Below the pieces are notes generated by a model. It was not told the DNA's origin and ran no database searches. It was given only the letters and a program-made list of their open reading frames with translations. From Litoditis marina (taxonomy: Eukaryota; Nematoda; Chromadorea; Rhabditida; Rhabditidae): 64,000 nt of DNA. Positions 46,001 to 55,300 of this stretch are shown here, piece after piece. Within the stretch, counting starts at the first letter, position 1. Every line of letters begins with the position of its first letter. The translations under genes and the position numbers were made by a program. The stretch is taken from the NCBI GenBank assembly GCA_964036275.1, contig OZ038435.1:15167634-15231633 (forward strand), read 5' to 3'.

Positions 46001-46158
46001 AATTTTGAGTTGTCAACTCGTATTGTGTGGCGTAATGTTTTGATGATATCAACAAAAAACGTACCTTGTAAATTAGGTTGTTCAGGATAGTTTTGACGGT
46101 TTCCTGCATCTCGAAATGAGTCCGATTGTAGGTACTCAGCCAAGGGTTGGAATTGCGG
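30435..46158 (-). CDS. Multidomain serine carboxypeptidase (peptidase S10), 5'-partial, 1200 aa visible
   Basis: Thirty-two exons join in one frame (3604 nt): 46158-46065, 45791-45684, 45233-45162, 44589-44485, 44201-44118, 43656-43579, 43160-43006, 42651-42572, 42311-42229, 41738-41652, 41354-41181, 40837-40773, 40087-39950, 39587-39506, 38837-38695, 38406-38211, 37815-37723, 37176-37081, 36760-36698, 36498-36395, 35994-35832, 35582-35493, 35184-35014, 34790-34699, 34389-34260, 33687-33571, 33125-32983, 32371-32300, 32054-31940, 31635-31528, 31031-30902, 30607-30435. S10 enzymes release C-terminal residues in acidic or secretory compartments. The visible protein has the end of one domain, two full domains, a Thr-rich stalk and a hydrophobic tail. 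The first visible exon begins mid-domain in phase 1, so the true 5' end lies beyond the satellite array. I recall large multidomain S10 proteins in C. elegans (K10C2.1), but could not compare. Confidence 0.9.
30738..30850 (+). repeat. Dispersed ~110-bp repeat copy in the last intron
   Basis: Shares AACACAGCATAACTCAGACA and TTTACGTGACTATTCAATTC with the 20225 and 24770 copies. Confidence 0.65.
31253..31356. mobile_element. Foldback MITE, GGACGATTATGTGGA family, shortened
   Basis: The loop is reduced, leaving TCCTTTAAACTGCAATTTAA as the turn. A fragment of the same family, GAGGACGATTATACGAA, lies directly upstream at 31208. It is in a carboxypeptidase intron. Confidence 0.75.
31672..31760 (-). 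repeat. Dispersed ~110-bp repeat copy, reverse orientation
   Basis: The reverse complement carries GCAATGACAAAGTGCTCTAT and TCATTAGAATGCTAATTTCA, as in the plus-strand copies. Confidence 0.65.
32140..32235 (+). mobile_element. LINE 3' tail fragment
   Basis: About 90 bp, including CCAATGTTGTATCTCAACTT and TTTGCGTGATAAATCAT, closely match the 3' end of the LINE inserted in the satellite at 49205-49308. It is a severely 5'-truncated insertion in a carboxypeptidase intron. Confidence 0.7.
32402..32575 (+). repeat. tRNA-derived SINE-like element, copy 2
   Basis: It matches 14027-14205: shared GAGTGTACTGTATATCTCA-like 5' part, and a tRNA-like region with CACAGGTTCGATTCCGG. Here the ends CTCTCG and CGAGAG still pair as an acceptor stem. 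It is opposite in strand to the host gene. Confidence 0.65.
32710..32892. mobile_element. MITE with GGCACCGTAGCAAAG ends
   Basis: GGCACCGTAGCAAAG at the left and CTTTGCTACGGTGCC at the right are exact complements. Inner parts also pair (TTCGAGCTGAAC-like against GGTTGAGCTCAC). A sister copy lies at 40172-40361. It is in a carboxypeptidase intron, about 90 bp from the exon starting at 32983. Confidence 0.8.
33412..33525 (+). repeat. Dispersed ~110-bp repeat copy
   Basis: Contains AACACAGCAAAACTGAGAAA and ACGATACCTCATTAGAATGC. The ends are diverged. Confidence 0.6.
33711..33827. mobile_element. Foldback MITE, GGACGATTATGTGGA family, diverged
   Basis: Recognisable from AGAAGAACGTTCATATGGAC and the complementary CACAAAATCGTTCTTTTT, with TGCCGTGACATCAGTCCT inside. 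Confidence 0.6.
34550..34690. mobile_element. Truncated copy of the 5384 foldback MITE
   Basis: The left arm ATGCTAGAAGATCCCGGCAC is intact and the body matches. The right arm stops after GACGCAGGATGAGATGAAA, leaving about 8 bp before the 5' splice site of the exon at 34790-34699. Confidence 0.75.
36074..36197. mobile_element. Foldback MITE, GGACGATTATGTGGA family
   Basis: TTAAAGAGGGACGATTAAGT and its complement CATGATCGTCCTTCTTTAA frame the element. The inner TTTAAACTGCAATTGAAAAA is intact. Carboxypeptidase intron. Confidence 0.8.
37195..37348. mobile_element. Foldback MITE, GGACGATTATGTGGA family, with internal duplication
   Basis: A normal left half, then an extra block repeating CAGTTTGAAGAACTGAAGCG before the right end. 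This makes it about 35 bp longer than the other members. It begins about 20 bp upstream of an exon on the minus strand (37176). Confidence 0.75.
39035..39150. mobile_element. Degenerate relic of the 5384 foldback MITE
   Basis: Keeps CGGCGGGATGTGAGAGA and GTGTGTTTGAGGAGACGCAG. The arms no longer pair well. Confidence 0.45.
40172..40361. mobile_element. MITE with GGCACCGTG ends
   Basis: Sister of 32710-32892: GGCACCGTGCCAAAGTC at the left and TGTGCTACGGTGCC at the right, with TTTCGAGCTGAACC and CACCTGCACTA inside. Confidence 0.75.
44118..46158 (-). other. S10 domain 1, C-terminal third only, catalytic His lost
   Basis: Residues 1-126 of the visible protein. The Asp region [14 protein letters not shown] is present at 41-54. 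The His region reads [18 protein letters not shown] where active members have GAGH followed by a P-rich loop, so the catalytic His is Val (residue 107). SGPHLPWNY keeps the usual preceding strand. The domain is therefore predicted inactive. The linker [11 protein letters not shown] leads into domain 2. The N-terminal two thirds, including the Ser region, are not in the window. Confidence 0.8.
44631..44749. mobile_element. Foldback MITE, GGACGATTATGTGGA family
   Basis: AAGAAGGACAATTTCGTGGT at the left and GGTCCACATAATCGTCC at the right. It is about 40 bp upstream of the carboxypeptidase exon ending at 44589. Confidence 0.8.
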
Positions 46159-46328
46159 CTGGAAAAAATTATGAACCTTTTCATTCAGAAAACGTGCATT
46201 GAGTATCATTTCAACTCACAATTCATGGTATTTCGTGCTGACTATTTTTTCTCTGAAGGTTCAATGTATAGCCGTTTGGGAAAAGTTTCTGGACTCGAAC
46301 TTTTGTCAGAAACAGACCCGCATGAGCA
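46159..46328. other. Intron remnant between the first visible exon and the satellite
   Basis: This starts with a good acceptor on the minus strand (TTTTTTCCAG) and contains no exon that I can see. It is the only non-satellite sequence left upstream of the visible carboxypeptidase exons. Confidence 0.6.
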
Positions 46329-48670
46329 AACTGGATATTGTGAAAGACACATATAAAACTCTTTGGGTTGTAACTTTCGAAAAATTGAACATTCTAGCCC
46401 ATGTCTATATTTGCGACGTCATGACGTCGCAAAATTTCACGTTTTTCCACGTCGATGGTCAAAACCTCTCAAAATTGATTTGAATAGCTTTGGATATTGT
46501 GAAAGACACATATAAAACTCTTTGGATTGTAATTTTCGGAAAATTTAGCATTCTAGCCCATGGCTATATTTGCGACGTCATGACGTCGCAAAATTTCACG
46601 TTTTTCCACGTAGATGGTCGAAACCTCTCAAAATTGATTGGAATAGCTTTGGATATTGTGAAAGACACATATAAAACTCTTTGGGTTGCAATTTTCGAAA
46701 AATTAAGCATTCTAGCCCATGGCTATATTTGCGACGTCATGACGTCGCAAAATTTCACGTTTTTCCACGTCGATGGTCGAAACCTCTCAAAATTGATTGG
46801 AATAGCTTTGGATATTGTGAAAGATACATATAAAACTCTTTGGATTGTAATTTTCGAAAAATTAAGCATTCTAGCCCATGGCTATATTTGCGACGTCATG
46901 ACGTCGCCAAATTTCACGTTTTTCCACGTCGATGGTCGAAACCTCTCAAAATCGATTTGAATAGCTTTGAATGTTGTGAAAGACACATATAAAACTCTTT
47001 CGTTTGTAATTTTCGAAAAATTGAACATTCTAGCCCATGTCTATATTTGCGACGTCATGACGTCGCAAAATTTCACGTTTTTCCACGTAGATGGTCGAAA
47101 CCTCTCAAAATTGTTTGGAATAGCTTTGGATATTGTGAAAGACACATATAAAACTCTTTGGATTGTAATTTTCGAAAAATTAAGCATTCTAGCGCATGGC
47201 TATATTTGCGACGTCATGACGTCGCAAAATTTCACGTTTTTCCACGTCGATGGTCGAAACCTCTCAAAATTGATTGGAATAGCTTTGGATATTGTGAAAG
47301 ACACATATAAAACTCTTTCGATTGTGATTTTCGAAAAAATGAACATTCTAGCCCATGTCTATATTTGCGACGTCATGACGTCGCAAAATTTCACTTTTTT
47401 CCACGTCGATGGTCGAAACCTCTCAAAATTGATTGGAATAGCTTTGGATATTGTGAAAGACACATATAAAACTCTTTGGATTGTAATTTTCGAGAAATTA
47501 AGCATTCTAGCCCATGGCTATAATTGCAACGTCATGACGTCGCAAAATTTCACATTTTTCCACGTCGATGGTCGAAACCTCTCAAAATTGATTGGAATAG
47601 CTTTGGATATTGTGAAAGACACATATAAAACTCTTTGGATTGTAATTTTCGAAAAATTAAGCATTCTAGCCCATGGCTATAATTGCAACGTCATGACGTC
47701 GCAAAATTTCACATTTTTCCACGTCGATGGTCGAAACCTCTCAAAATTGATTGGAATATCTTTGGATATTGTGAAAGACACATATAAAACTCTTTGGATT
47801 GTAATTTTCGAAAAATTAAGCATTCTAGCGCATGGCTATATTTGCGACGTCATGACGTCGCAAAATTTCACGTTTTTCCACGTCGATGGTCGAAACCTCT
47901 CAAAATTGATTGGAATAGCTTTGGATATTGTGAAAGACACATATAAAACTCTTTCGATTGTGATTTTCGAAAAAATGAACATTCTAGCCCATGTCTATAT
48001 TTGCGACGTCATGACGTCGCAAAATTTCACTTTTTTCCACGTCGATGGTCGAAACCTCTCAAAATTGATTGGAATAGCTTTGGATATTGTGAAAGACACA
48101 TATAAAACTCTTTGGATTGTAATTTTCGAGAAATTAAGCATTCTAGCCCATGGCTATAATTGCAACGTCATGACGTCGCAAAATTTCACATTTTTCCACG
48201 TCGATGGTCGAAACCTCTCAAAATTGATTGGAATAGCTTTGGATATTGTGAAAGACACATATAAAACTCTTTGGATTGTAATTTTCGAAAAATTAAGCAT
48301 TCTAGCCCATGGCTATAATTGCAACGTCATGACGTCGCAAAATTTCACATTTTTCCACGTCGATGGTCGAAACCTCTCAAAATTGATTGGAATAGCTTTG
48401 GATATTGTGAAAGACACATATAAAACTCTTTGGATTGTAATTTTCGAGAAATTAAGCATTCTAGCCCATGGCTATAATTGCAACGTCATGACGTCGCAAA
48501 ATTTCACGTTTTTTCACGTCGATGGTTGAAACCTCTCAAAATCGATTTGAATAGCTTTGGATATTGTGAAAGACACATATAAAACTCTTTGGATTGTAAT
48601 TTTCGAGAAATTAAGCATTCTAGCCCATGGCTATAATTGCAACGTCATGACGTCGCAAAATTTCACGTTT
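46329..48670 (+). repeat. 159-bp satellite, plus-orientation block (about 15 units)
   Basis: The unit starts at GGATATTGTGAAAGACACAT and recurs every 159 bp, for example at 46491 and 46650. It includes CATTCTAGCCCATGGCTATA, the palindromic core and CACGTCGATGGTCGAAACCT. The core (TTTGCGACGTCATG and its complement) is a perfect 24-bp palindrome in consensus units. Because 159 is divisible by three and one frame lacks stops, open frames up to 520 codons result. Variants CATGTCT against CATGGCT, and ATTTGCGAC against ATTGCAAC, mark unit subtypes. Confidence 0.95.
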
Positions 48671-48809
48671 GCTATTCCAATCAATTTTGAGAGGTTTCGA
48701 CCATCGACGTGGAAAAACGTGAAATTTTGCGACGTCATGACGTCGCAAATATAGCCATGGGCTAGAATGCTTAATTTTTCGAAAATTACAATCCAAAGAG
48801 TTTTATATG
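48671..48809 (-). repeat. 159-bp satellite, inverted partial unit after the orientation switch
   Basis: At 48670/48671 the plus-orientation unit breaks off after TTTCACGTTT and a minus-orientation unit begins at GCTATTCCAATCAATTTTGA with no spacer. This unit is then interrupted by a LINE insertion. Confidence 0.9.
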
Positions 48810-49308
48810 GTACACAAAATTGTTAACGAACAATCAGGCCTCACTGCATCAAACTTCTACAACTTCGATAATTCGCGCACAAGGGGTGCGAGTTTGAAAT
48901 TACGTTTCAGTGCGCCGAAATTCAAAACTAGAGCACAGTTTTTCACTATAAGAGCTGGCTCGAAATACTTGAAGATAACCAAGAATAAAACAATGCCGCT
49001 ATCTGTCAAAAGCATGAAAAGGTACTTGCTGGAAACCGTTAACTAGGTTTAGAATTGAACGTATCTGTTAGTTCCCATTATTCGTAGTCTAATGCATTGT
49101 GTTACACCTTGTTCAGTTTCTGATTGTACTTTTGTGACCACTATTATATATACATCGTGTTACTGTACTCGTTACCGCATTGTGTTCATATTTCATTCTG
49201 TGACTGTATTATCCAATGTTGTATCTCAACTTCTGGTTTCTTCTTACTTTTTCATTCCTATTTTTCATATTTTTCACGCTTTCATTTGCGTAATAAATAA
49301 ATCAATCA
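48810..49308 (+). mobile_element. 5'-truncated non-LTR retrotransposon (LINE) insertion
   Basis: The segment interrupts one satellite unit and is flanked by a 5-bp duplication ATATG (48805-48809 and 49309-49313). Its frame up to 49046 encodes a C-terminal reverse-transcriptase tail: FKTRAQFFTIRAG and LSVKSMKRYLLETVN resemble the last strand and helix of LINE ORF2 proteins. A 3' UTR follows, ending TAATAAATAAATCAATC. A shorter copy of the same tail lies at 32140-32235. The clade (CR1-, RTE- or Jockey-like) is not assignable by eye. Confidence 0.75.
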
Positions 49309-52300
49309 ATATGTATCTTTCACAATATCCAAAGCTATTCCAATCAATTTTAAAAGGTTTCGACCATCGACGTGGAAAAACGTGAAACTTTGCGACGTCA
49401 TGACGTCGCAAATATAGCCATGGGCTAGAATGCTTAATTTTTCGAAAATTACAACCCAAAGAGTTTTATATGTGTCTTTCACAATATTCAAAGCTATTCC
49501 AATCAATTTTGAGAGGTTTCAACCATCGACGTGGGAAAACGTGAAATTTTGCGACGTCATGACGTCGCAAATATAGCCATGGGCTAGAATGCTTGATTTC
49601 TCTAAAATTACAATCCAAAGAGTTTTATATGTGTCTTTCACAATGTCCAAAGCTATTCAAATCAATTTTGTGAGGTTTTGACCATCGACGTGGAAAAACG
49701 TGAAATTTTGCGACGTCATAACGTCGCAAATATAGCCATGGGCTAGAATGCTTAATTTTTCGAAAATTACAATCTAAAGCGTTTTATATGTGTCTTTCAC
49801 AATATCCAAAGCTATTCCAATCAATTTTGAGAGGTTTCGACCATCGACGTGGAAAAACGTGAAATTTTGCGACGTCATAACGTCGCAAATATAGCCATGG
49901 GCTAGAATGCTTAATTTTTCGAAAATTACAATCCAAAGAGTTTTATATGTGTCTTTCACAAGATTCAAAGCTATTCAAATCGATTTTGAGAGGTTTCGAC
50001 CATCGACGTGAAAAAACGTGAAATTTTGCGACGTCATGACGTCGCAAATATAGCCATGGGCTAGAATGCTTAATTTTTCAAAAATTACAATCCAAAGAGT
50101 TTTATATGTGTCTCTCACAATATCCAAAGCTATTCCAATCAATTTTGAGAGGTTTCGACCATCGACGTGGAAAAACGTGAAATTTTGCGACGTCATGACG
50201 TCGCAATTATAGCCATGGGCTAGAATGCTTAATTTTTCGAAAATTTCAATCCAAAAAGATGTATGTGTGTCTTTCACAATATTCAAAGCTATTCCAATCA
50301 TTTTTGAGAGGTTTCGACCATCGACGTGGAAAAACGTGAAATTTTGCGACGTCATGACGTCGCAAATATAGACATGGGCTAGAATGTTCAATTTTTCGAA
50401 AATTACAATCGAAAGAGTTTTTTATGTGTCTTTCAAAACATTGAAAGCTATTCAAATCGATTTGGAAAGGTTTCGACCATCGACGTGGAAAAATGTGAAA
50501 TTTTGCGACGTCATGACGTCGCAAATATAGCCATGGGCTAGAATGCTTAATTTTCCGAAAATTACAATCCAAAGAGTTTTATATGTGTCTTTCACAATGT
50601 CCAAAGCTATTCAAATCAATTTTGTGAGGTTTTGACTATCGACGTGGAAAAAAAGGTGAAATTTTGCGACGTCATAACGTCGCAAATATAGCCATGGGCT
50701 AGAATGCTTAATTTTTCGAAAATTACAATCTAAAGGGTTTTATATGTGTCTTTCACAATATCCAAAGCTATTCCAATCAATTTTGAGAGGTTTCGACCAT
50801 CGACGTGGAAAAACGTGAAATTTTGCGACGTCATGACGTCGCAAATATAGCCATCGGCTAGAATGCTTAATTTTTCGAAAATTACAATCCAAAGAGTTTT
50901 ATATGTGTCTTTCACAAGATTCAAAGCTATTCAAATCGATTTTGAGAGGTTTCGACCATCGACGTGAAAAAATGTGAAATTTTGCGACGTCATGACGTCG
51001 CAATTATAGCCATGGGCTAGAATGCTTAATTTTTCGAAAATTTCAATCCAAAAAGATGTATGTGTGTCTTTCACAATATTCAAAGCTATTCCAATCATTT
51101 TTGAGAGGTTTCGACCATCGACGTGGAAAAACGTGAAATTTTGCGACGTCATGACGTCGCAAATATAGACATGGGCTAGAATGTTCAATTTTTCGAAAAT
51201 TACAATCGAAAGAGTTTTTTATGTGTCTTTCAAAACATTGAAAGCTATTCAAATCGATTTGGAAAGGTTTCGACCATCGACGTGGAAAATGTGAAATTTT
51301 GCGACGTCATGACGTCGCAAATATAGCCATGGGCTAGAATGCTTAATTTTCCGAAAATTACAATCCAAAGAGTTTTATATGTGTCTTTCACAATGTCCAA
51401 AGCTATTCAAATCAATTTTGTGAGGTTTTGACTATCGACGTGGAAAAAAAGGTGAAATTTTGCGACGTCATAACGTCGCAAATATAGCCATGGGCTAGAA
51501 TGCTTAATTTTTCGAAAATTACAATCTAAAGGGTTTTATATGTGTCTTTCACAATATCCAAAGCTATTCCAATCAATTTTGAGAGGTTTCGACCATCGAC
51601 GTGGAAAAACGTGAAATTTTGCGACGTCATGACGTCGCAAATATAGCCATCGGCTAGAATGCTTAATTTTTCGAAAATTACAATCCAAAGAGTTTTATAT
51701 GTGTCTTTCACAAGATTCAAAGCTATTCAAATCGATTTTGAGAGGTTTCGACCATCGACGTGAAAAAATGTGATATTTTGCGACGTCATGACGTCGCAAT
51801 TATAGCCATGGGCTAGAATGCTTAATTTTTCGAAAATTTCAATCCAAAAAGATGTATGTGTGTCTTTCACAATATTCAAAGCTATTCCAATCATTTTTGA
51901 GAGGTTTCGACCATCGACGTGGAAAAACGTGAAATTTTGCGACGTCATAACGTCGCAAATATAGCCATCGGCTAGAATGCTTAATTTTTCGAAAATTACA
52001 ATCCAAAGAGTTTTATATGTGTCTTTCACAAGATTCAAAGCTATTCAAATCGATTTTGAGAGGTTTCGATCATCGACGTGAAAAAACGTGAAATTTTGCG
52101 ACGTCATGACGTCGCAAATATAGCCATGGGCTAGAATGCTTAATTTTTCAAAAATTACAATCCAAAGAGTTTTATATGTGTCTTTCACAATATCCAAAGC
52201 TATTCAAATCAATTTTGAGAGGTTTTGACCATCGACGTGGAAAAACGTGAAATTTTGCGACGTCATGACGTCGCAAATATAGACATGGGCTAGAATGTTC

Positions 52301-55300
52301 AATTTTTCGAAAATTACAATCCAAAGAGTTTTATATGTGTCTTTCACGACATTCAAAGCTATTCCAGTCAATTTTGAGAGGTTTCGACCATCGACGTGGA
52401 AAAACGTGAAATTTTGCGACGTCATGACGTCGCAAATATAGACATGGGCTAGAATGCTTAATTTTTCGAAAATTTCAATCCAAAGAGTTTTATATGTGTC
52501 TTTCACAATGTCCAAAGCTATTCAAATCAATGTTGTGAGGTTTTGACCATCGACGTGGAAAAACGGGAAATTTTGCGACGTCATAACGTCGCAAATATAG
52601 CCGTGGGCTAGAATGCTTAATTTTTCGAAAATTTCAATCCAAAAAGATGTATGTGTGTCTTTCACAATATTCAAAGCTATTCCAATCATTTTTGAGAGAT
52701 TTCGACCATCGACGTGGAAAAACGTGAAATTTTGCGACGTCATGACGTCGCAAATATAGACATGGGCTAGAATGTTCAATTTTTCGAAAATTACAATCGA
52801 AAGAGTTTTTTATGTGTCTTTCAAAACATTGAAAGCTATTCAAATCGATTTGGAAAGGTTTCGACCATCGACGTGGAAAAATGTGAAATTTTGCGACGTC
52901 ATGACGTCGCAAATATAGCCATGGGCTAGAATGCTTAATTTTCCGAAAATTACAATCCAAAGAGTTTTATATGTGTCTTTCACAATGTCCAAAGCAACTC
53001 AAATCAATTTTGTGAGGTTTTGACTATCGACGTGGAAAAACGTGAAATTTTGCGACGTCATAACGTCGCAAATATAGCCATGGGCTAGAATGCTTAATTT
53101 TTCGAAAATTACAATCTAAAGGGTTTTATATGTGTCTTTCACAATATCCAAAGCTATTCCAATCAATTTTGAGAGGTTTCGACCATCGACGTGGAAAAAC
53201 GTGAAATTTTGCGACGTCATAACGTCGCAAATATAGCCATGGGCTAGAATGCTTAATTTTTCGAAAATTACAATCTAAAGGGTTTTATATGTGTCTTTCA
53301 CAATATCCAAAGCTATTCCAATCAATTTTGAGAGGTTTCGACCATCGACGTGGAAAAACGTGAAATTTTGCGACGTCATGACGTCGCAAATATAGCCATG
53401 GGCTAGAATGCTTAATTTTTCGAAAATTACAATCCAAAGAGTTTTATATGTGTCTTTCACAAGATTCAAAGCTATTCAAATCGATTTTGAGAGGTTTCGA
53501 CCATCGACGTGAAAAAACGTGAAATTTTGCGACGTCATGACGTCGCAAATATAGCCATGGGCTAGAATGCTTAATTTTTCGAAAATTACAATCCAAAGAG
53601 TTTTATATGTGTCTTTCACAATATCCAAAGCTATTCCAATCAATTTTGAGAGGTTTCGACCATCGACGTGGAAAAACGTGAAATTTTGCGACGTCATGAC
53701 GTCGCAATTATAGCCATTTGCTAGAATGCTTAATTTTTCGAAAATTTCAATCCAAAAAGATGTATGTGTGTCTTTCACAATATTCAAAGCTATTCCAATC
53801 ATTTTTGAGAGATTTCGACCATCGACGTGGAAAAACGTGAAATTTTGCGACGTCATGACGTCGCAAATATAGACATGGGCTAGAATGTTCAATTTTTCGA
53901 AAATTACAATCGAAAGAGTTTTTTATGTGTCTTTCAAAACATTGAAAGCTATTCAAATCGATTTGGAAAGGTTTCGACCATCGACGTGGAAAAATGTGAA
54001 ATTTTGCGACGTCATGACGTCGCAAATATAGCCATGGGCTAGAATGCTTAATTTTCCGAAAATTACAATCCAAAGAGTTTTATATGTGTCTTTCACAATG
54101 TCCAAAGCAACTCAAATCAATTTTGTGAGGTTTTGACTATCGACGTGGAAAAACGTGAAATTTTGCGACGTCATAACGTCGCAAATATAGCCATGGGCTA
54201 GAATGCTTAATTTTTCGAAAATTACAATCTAAAGGGTTTTATATGTGTCTTTCACAATATCCAAAGCTATTCCAATCAATTTTGAGAGGTTTCGACCATC
54301 GACGTGGAAAAACGTGAAATTTTGCGACGTCATAACGTCGCAAATATAGCCATGGGCTAGAATGCTTAATTTTTCGAAAATTACAATCTAAAGGGTTTTA
54401 TATGTGTCTTTCACAATATCCAAAGCTATTCCAATCAATTTTGAGAGGTTTCGACCATCGACGTGGAAAAACGTGAAATTTTGCGACGTCATGACGTCGC
54501 AAATATAGCCATGGGCTAGAATGCTTAATTTTTCGAAAATTACAATCCAAAGAGTTTTATATGTGTCTTTCACAAGATTCAAAGCTATTCAAATCGATTT
54601 TGAGAGGTTTCGACCATCGACGTGAAAAAACGTGAAATTTTGCGACGTCATGACGTCGCAATTATAGCCATGGGCTAGAATGCTTAATTTTTCGAAAATT
54701 ACAATCCAAAGAGTTTTATATGTGTCTTTCACAATATCCAAAGCTATTCCAATCAATTTTGAGAGGTTTCGACCATCGACGTGGAAAAACGTGAAATTTT
54801 GCGACGTCATGACGTCGCAATTATAGCCATGGGCTAGAATGCTTAATTTTTCGAAAATTTCAATCCAAAAAGATGTATGTGTGTCTTTCACAATATTCAA
54901 AGCTATTCCAATCATTTTTGAGAGGTTTCGACCATCGACGTGGAAAAACGTGAAATTTTGCGACGTCATGACGTCGCAAATATAGACATGGGCTAGAATG
55001 TTCAATTTTTCGAAAATTACAATCGAAAGAGTTTTTTATGTGTCTTTCAAAACATTGAAAGCTATTCAAATCGATTTGGAAAGGTTTCGACCATCGACGT
55101 GGAAAAATGTGAAATTTTGCGACGTCATGACGTCGCAAATATAGCCATGGGCTAGAATGCTTAATTTTCCGAAAATTACAATCCAAAGAGTTTTATATGT
55201 GTCTTTCACAATGTCCAAAGCTACTCAAATCAATTTTGTGAGGTTTTGACTATCGACGTGGAAAAACGTGAAATTTTGCGACGTCATAACGTCGCAAATA

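Noticed and set aside
46967..48529. A 520-codon repeat protein gene
   Set aside because: Not accepted as a gene: the frame is open because the unit is a stop-free multiple of three, it has no start context or splice sites, and it breaks at unit variants. Kept as a finding to test.
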